The notes beneath the pieces were generated by a model that was not told where the DNA came from, did no database searches, and saw only the letters and a list, made by a program, of their open reading frames with translations. A stretch of 10,049 bases of DNA. Source: an uncultured Bacillota bacterium. GTDB taxonomy: Bacteria > Bacillota_I > Bacilli_A > RFN20 > CAG-826. How positions within the stretch are numbered: position 1 is the first letter of the stretch; each line of letters opens with the position of its first letter. The stretch is taken from the NCBI GenBank assembly GCA_949298295.1, contig CASFWS010000027.1, positions 1-10,049 of the forward strand. Direction: 5' to 3'. This document shows, piece by piece, positions 7,357 to 10,049 of this stretch. The translations under genes were made by a program, and so were the position numbers.

Positions 7357-8081
7357 CGTTTTCGGCTGGTGGAAGAGGCGTTGCACGGCAACGAGGAGGA
7401 AGGAAAGGGCCAAGACGATGGCCGAAAGGAGGAGAATCCAATAAAAGACCCCGAAGTCGAGGTTGCCGCTCCCAAAGGAAAACCAACCCAAGGCCTCATC
7501 GTCGAGGAAGAAGTGGGGGACCTTGGCCCCGGAGGGGTCGAAGGAGAGACCGAGGGGACGGGCCACCCCGTAGACGAAAAGGAGATAGAGGAGGGGAAAG
7601 GCGAGGCCGGCGAAAGCCCGGGGAAAGGCTGTGGGTCTTCCTTCGAAGGCGACGAAGTCAAGGATACCGAGAATCGGGACGATCAAATGGACGCATAGGT
7701 TGGCTAGGCTTTCGACGTATCCGGGGCCGGCGCTTGGGAGAAGGAAGGCAAAGAAGACGGGCATCGTAAGGGCGACCCCGACGGCGGAGGAGAGACGGAA
7801 GAGGCGGAGGAGAGACGGAAGAGGCGGAAGAAAGGAAGGGAACTCTCGCGTCCGGTTTCCAAGGCCGCGACATCGATGACCAGAAAGAAAAAGGAAGAGG
7901 CCATCATTGCAATGTTCGAGAGGATGGTAAAGTAGAGAAAGAGATAGGAGCCGTCCATGAAGCCCCCGGCATTCTCGAGATTGAGAAGAAGGCCGACGCC
8001 TCCGAAGAGGATGATGGCGGCTTTCCATAGAAGGCCGAGGAAAAGGCGGGACCGGCTCGCCTGGCGTAGAGTTGCTTTCAC
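7339..8081 (-). pseudogene. Pr6Pr-like six-helix membrane protein, frameshifted by a 20-bp tandem duplication
   Basis: Reading leftward from a GTG at 8081, the first frame gives about 93 residues with two membrane helices, including YFTILSNIAMM, and then shifts into Ser/Pro-rich nonsense that stops at 7704. A second frame continues from the same place to the TAG at 7339-7341 with four more helices, including HLIVPILGILDF and VPHFFLDDEALGW. These are hallmarks of the Pr6Pr (FAR-17a/AIG1-like) membrane protein family. Removing one copy of an exact 20-bp repeat (7785-7804/7805-7824) fuses the two frames into an uninterrupted 240-residue protein with helices near 14-35, 46-73, 92-110, 122-139, 153-170 and 203-230. 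As written, the gene yields a truncated 125-residue product. The GTG start is the first possible one, since an in-frame TAA lies at 8091-8093; it has no SD, and a promoter ends six bases before it. It may be a recent pseudogene, a reversible phase switch, or an assembly error. Function of the family is unknown. Confidence -1.
7785..7824. repeat. Exact 20-bp tandem duplication inside the Pr6Pr-like gene
   Basis: Positions 7785-7804 and 7805-7824 carry the same 20-bp unit (cggaggagagacggaagagg on the plus strand), and the next four bases, cgga, repeat its beginning. Twenty is not a multiple of three, so the second copy shifts the minus-strand frame. Both copies encode the RLFRLSS-type segment in different frames. 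Confidence -1.
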
Positions 8082-8087
8082 GGGCCG

Positions 8088-8116
8088 AGTTTAGGGTAAG
8101 GAGAGAACTTCTTCAA
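8088..8116 (-). promoter_or_regulatory. Probable promoter of the Pr6Pr-like gene, leaderless geometry
   Basis: On the minus strand TTGAAG (8116-8111, 4/6) and TAAACT (8093-8088, 4/6) are separated by exactly 17 bp. The -10 box ends six bases before the GTG at 8081, so the predicted transcription start coincides with the start codon. No Shine-Dalgarno sequence is visible before the GTG. Confidence -1.
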
Positions 8117-8127
8117 TGGGAATAGAC

Positions 8128-8156
8128 AAAAAAGAAGCCGCTTTTGCGGCCTCTTT
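8128..8156 (-). terminator. Rho-independent terminator of the nucleoside kinase gene
   Basis: On the minus strand AAAGA (8156-8152) pairs with TCTTT (8135-8131) and GCCGC (8150-8146) with GCGGC (8141-8137), around an AAAA loop and with one internal mismatch (8151/8136). A run of six T follows (8133-8128). It lies 13 bases after the kinase TGA and just upstream of the promoter of the next minus-strand gene, so that gene is transcribed separately. Confidence -1.
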
Positions 8157-8169
8157 CATCGTCTACCCA

Positions 8170-9822
8170 TCAAACATCCGCGTAGCAGCTTCCGCCGATG
8201 AACTCGCGCATGAGGGAGTTGGAAGGGACCCATTCGTCTTTCATGTCGAGGAAGAACTTCATCATCCGGATGAGGCGCTCGGCCAAGGGGAAGTAGGGGC
8301 TTTCCTTATCGATGTTGCTAAGCAAGGGGAGAGCGTACTTCCGCATGACGGCTAGTTCGTAGGGAAGGAAGGAGTTGAAGACATAGTCGCTACCTTCCTG
8401 GAAGGGATAGATCCATTTGAACTCGCCCGCCCGGACGTTTCCCCACATCGAGAAGGTCTCCTCGGCCGGGGCCGCCCGGAACTTGTAGTCGCGGACGAGC
8501 CGGCGAATGAGGCGGAGGTCGGTGAGGGAGAGGGGGTTATGGTCGTCGAGATTGATCTGGGCTTGGGGCGAGATGAAGACCTTGAACTTGTTGGCCTTGG
8601 AAATGGAAGGGGTGAGAAGATCGTTCAAGGCGTGGATTCCCTCGATGATGATGGGTTCATCATGATGGACACGGAGCTTCCTTCCCGGGACCCGGTGGCC
8701 GACCTTGAAGTCGAATTTCGGGAGTTGGACTTCTTCCCCGTTGATGAGGTCGAGCATGTTCTGGTTGAAGAGCTCGGTGTCGAGGGCTCCGATGGCCTCG
8801 AGGTCCGGGTTCCCGTTTTCGTCGAGCGGGGCTTCGTTCCGGGTCTTGTAGTAATCGTCGATCGAAATGCGGATCGGGTGGATCCCCCGGGAGAGGAGCT
8901 CGATGCGGAGGCGGTTGGCGAAAGTCGTTTTCCCGGAACTCGAGGGACCGGCCACGCATACGAGGCGGATGTCTTCGATATCGTCTTCGATGAGTTGGCC
9001 AAGCTCGGCGAGCATCCGGTTGTGGCGGGCTTCGCAGATGTTGATGAACTCGACGCTCCCGTTATGCTCGATTTCGTGGTTGATCTTCGCCACCGTGTCG
9101 ATCCCGGCAATCTTGGCCCAGTCGTGGCTCTCCTTGAGGGTTCTTCCAAAGGTCGGGGCATCCTCGAAAGGCGGGATTTTCCCGCCGCACTCCGAGCGGG
9201 GGTACTGAACGAGGAAGCCTGGGGCGTAGAGGCGGATTTTGTAGTCCTTGATGTGGCCGGTCGAAGGGGCGAGATGGCTATACATATAGTCGAGGTAGCC
9301 GTTGCACTCGTTGAGGTGCACCGTCTTCTCGGGGCGGTACTCCAAAAGGGAAATCTTGTCGTTGAAGCCCCTTTCGCGATAGATTTCGGCGGCTTTCTCA
9401 TTGGGAACGACGGTTCGGGTAATCGGATAGTCGGCGGCGACGATTCGCTCGACCTCGTGGTTGAGCCTTAAAAGCATCGCCGTATTGGCTACCATCTTCG
9501 AATCGATGAGATGGACGCTGATGCAGCGGCTCACGTTGTAGGCAAAGCGGATCTTGAGGTCGGGATAGAGGTTATGGAAAGCCATCGCCACGATGTAGCG
9601 GAGGGTCGCTTCGTAGATTTTCATCGCCTCGTGGTCCCGAAGATCGAGGAACTCGACCTCGGCGTCGTAATAAACCTCGTAGTTGAGGTCGCGGACCCGG
9701 TTGTTGACCATCGCGGCGATGAAGCGTTCCGGCTCGATGCCGAAGTCCTTTTCGAGTTCGAGTAGGGATAGCTTTTCCTCGTAGGACCTTTCCTGGCCCT
9801 GGCATTTGACGGTGAATGGCAT
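8170..9822 (-). CDS. Nucleoside (uridine-type) kinase with N-terminal TGS and ThrRS-like domains
   Basis: The 550-residue product has the three-part layout of the Firmicutes/Thermotoga uridine-kinase family. Residues 1-60 form a TGS-like beta-grasp domain. Residues about 62-200 resemble the second additional domain of threonyl-tRNA synthetase, without an intact HxxxH editing motif (the segment reads YIVAMAFHNLYP). Residues 285-490 form a P-loop phosphoribulokinase/uridine-kinase domain. The kinase part shows Walker A GPSSSGKTT (292-300), SIDDYY (320-325) where uridine kinases place the acidic residues near substrate, and IIIEGIHAL (391-399) as the Walker B-like strand. The predicted reaction is ATP-dependent phosphorylation of a nucleoside, probably uridine or cytidine, in the cytoplasm; the exact substrate is not known for this subfamily. 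The start is supported by AAGGAGA six bases upstream. It is monocistronic, with its own promoter overlapped by a cre/LacI-type operator, and a terminator. Confidence -1.
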   Translation of the reverse strand: MPFTVKCQGQERSYEEKLSLLELEKDFGIEPERFIAAMVNNRVRDLNYEVYYDAEVEFLDLRDHEAMKIYEATLRYIVAMAFHNLYPDLKIRFAYNVSRCISVHLIDSKMVANTAMLLRLNHEVERIVAADYPITRTVVPNEKAAEIYRERGFNDKISLLEYRPEKTVHLNECNGYLDYMYSHLAPSTGHIKDYKIRLYAPGFLVQYPRSECGGKIPPFEDAPTFGRTLKESHDWAKIAGIDTVAKINHEIEHNGSVEFINICEARHNRMLAELGQLIEDDIEDIRLVCVAGPSSSGKTTFANRLRIELLSRGIHPIRISIDDYYKTRNEAPLDENGNPDLEAIGALDTELFNQNMLDLINGEEVQLPKFDFKVGHRVPGRKLRVHHDEPIIIEGIHALNDLLTPSISKANKFKVFISPQAQINLDDHNPLSLTDLRLIRRLVRDYKFRAAPAEETFSMWGNVRAGEFKWIYPFQEGSDYVFNSFLPYELAVMRKYALPLLSNIDKESPYFPLAERLIRMMKFFLDMKDEWVPSNSLMREFIGGSCYADV

Positions 9823-9827
9823 GGTTG

Positions 9828-9834
9828 TCTCCTT
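9828..9834 (-). promoter_or_regulatory. Shine-Dalgarno AAGGAGA of the nucleoside kinase
   Basis: AAGGAGA on the minus strand lies five to six bases before the ATG at 9822. It fixes the start, and contrasts with the SD-less starts of the other genes in this window that have their own promoter. Confidence -1.
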
Positions 9835-9851
9835 ATCGGGGTTAGCCGCTC

Positions 9852-9880
9852 ATTTTAGGGGCGGCCGAAGTCGTATGCAA
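9852..9880 (-). promoter_or_regulatory. Probable promoter of the nucleoside kinase
   Basis: On the minus strand TTGCAT (9880-9875, 3/6) and TAAAAT (9857-9852, 5/6) are separated by 17 bp. Transcription would begin near 9845 and give a leader of about 23 nt that contains the SD. The -35 box lies within the cre/LacI-type operator. Another TAAAAT on the same strand at 9917-9912 could be an upstream -10 box, but no good -35 accompanies it. Confidence -1.
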
Positions 9881-9890
9881 GCGCTTTCAT
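9875..9890. promoter_or_regulatory. cre/LacI-family operator between the divergent genes
   Basis: ATGCAAGCGCTTTCAT is a 16-bp near-perfect palindrome (seven of eight pairs complementary) and fits the catabolite-response-element consensus WTGNAANCGNWNNCW without mismatch on both strands. It covers the -35 box of the nucleoside kinase promoter, a position expected for repression. It lies about 41 bp upstream of the -35 box of the rightward gene, where CcpA sites can also activate. The regulator could be CcpA or another LacI-family repressor; its gene is not in the window. Confidence -1.
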
Positions 9891-9930
9891 GGCTCCTGTC
9901 CCGATCGCCCTTCATTTTACCGCCTCGCGC

Positions 9931-9960
9931 TTGAAAAATTCGGCCCTAATGACCTATGCT
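9931..9960 (+). promoter_or_regulatory. Probable sigma-A promoter of the rightward gene at the window end
   Basis: TTGAAA (9931-9936, 5/6) and TATGCT (9955-9960, 4/6) are separated by 18 bp. The ATG follows 12 bases after the -10 box, leaving a predicted leader of about six bases. An AAGG at 9961-9964 would lie outside or at the very edge of such a transcript. Confidence -1.
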
Positions 9961-9972
9961 AAGGCCACTAGC

Positions 9973-10049
9973 ATGAATAAGTTAGTCAAACGCTTTCTCA
10001 GCCTTACGGCCGAGGGAAAATCCATCGTCATCTTGGCTTTTTTGACGAT
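9973..10049 (+). CDS. 5' end of a probable membrane protein (cut by window end)
   Basis: An ATG at 9973 opens 25 codons that run off the window without a stop: MNKLVKRFLSLTAEGKSIVI and onward (AFLT). A short basic stretch (Lys3, Lys6, Arg7, Lys16) followed by a hydrophobic run starting at about residue 18 fits a signal anchor or the first helix of a polytopic membrane protein. A good promoter precedes it at 9931-9960 and a cre/LacI-type operator lies further upstream. No Shine-Dalgarno sequence is convincing. Too little is present to name a family; the start and the gene itself are inferred from promoter placement and codon pattern. Confidence 0.5.
   Translation, partial: MNKLVKRFLSLTAEGKSIVILAFLT

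Noticed and set aside
7333..7698. Plus-strand open frame of 121 codons in the glpK-unit terminator region
   Set aside because: It begins inside a terminator hairpin and is antisense to the Pr6Pr-like gene; its Glu/Gly/Lys-rich product looks like a reverse reading of membrane-helix codons.
7339..8028. The 229-codon minus-strand frame starting at 8028 as an independent intact gene
   Set aside because: Its first ~60 residues are Arg/Ser/Leu-rich nonsense overlapping the true N-terminal frame; only the part after the 20-bp duplication has family motifs. The two frames together make one protein.
8539..9471. Long plus-strand open frame (310 codons) opposite the nucleoside kinase
   Set aside because: It is the antisense of a well-supported kinase; long reverse frames are expected where codons ending in C or G dominate. 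The product is a Val/Asp/Glu/Gly-rich shadow without motifs.
9912..9917. Second TAAAAT on the minus strand as an additional kinase promoter
   Set aside because: No acceptable -35 box lies 16-18 bp upstream on that strand, so I kept only the promoter at 9852-9880.

Overview
The window looks like chromosomal DNA from an uncultured, GC-rich member of the Bacillota, most likely Bacilli-like. The evidence is indirect. The glycerol kinase resembles the Enterococcus/Bacillus type. The nucleoside kinase has the TGS-plus-P-loop architecture common in Firmicutes. There is a Pr6Pr-type membrane protein, and a site that fits the cre (CcpA/LacI-family) consensus exactly. Codons ending in C dominate all genes. 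I see no phage, transposon, CRISPR or tRNA/rRNA signature, so most of the region reads as ordinary housekeeping chromosome.

Layout, left to right. (1) Positions 1-4626, plus strand, an apparent three-gene operon. It holds the 3' part of a very large, acidic, probably extracellular protein of unknown family with one EF-hand-like calcium loop; a YigZ/IMPACT-family protein that starts on the base after the previous stop; and a PepP-type Xaa-Pro aminopeptidase that overlaps it by 14 nt. A UUCG-capped terminator follows. (2) Positions 4667-7357, a second plus-strand unit with its own promoter: glycerol kinase (glpK), then a translationally coupled DUF5677-like protein, closed by one terminator that works in both directions and a second plus-strand hairpin. 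(3) Positions 7339-8116, minus strand: a six-helix Pr6Pr-like membrane protein whose frame is broken by an exact 20-bp tandem duplication. (4) Positions 8128-9880, minus strand: a 550-residue TGS-domain nucleoside (uridine-type) kinase with its own SD, promoter and terminator. (5) Positions 9823-9972: a divergent intergenic region with a near-palindromic cre/LacI-type operator over the kinase -35 box and a good sigma-A promoter pointing right into the first 25 codons of a probable membrane protein.

The genes do not form one pathway. The most interesting signals are small-scale: the 20-bp duplication that switches off a membrane protein gene and could reverse; a recurring arrangement in which -10 boxes lie only 6-12 nt before start codons, suggesting leaderless or nearly leaderless mRNAs; and the operator in front of the nucleoside kinase. 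I did not find a convincing new multi-gene system.
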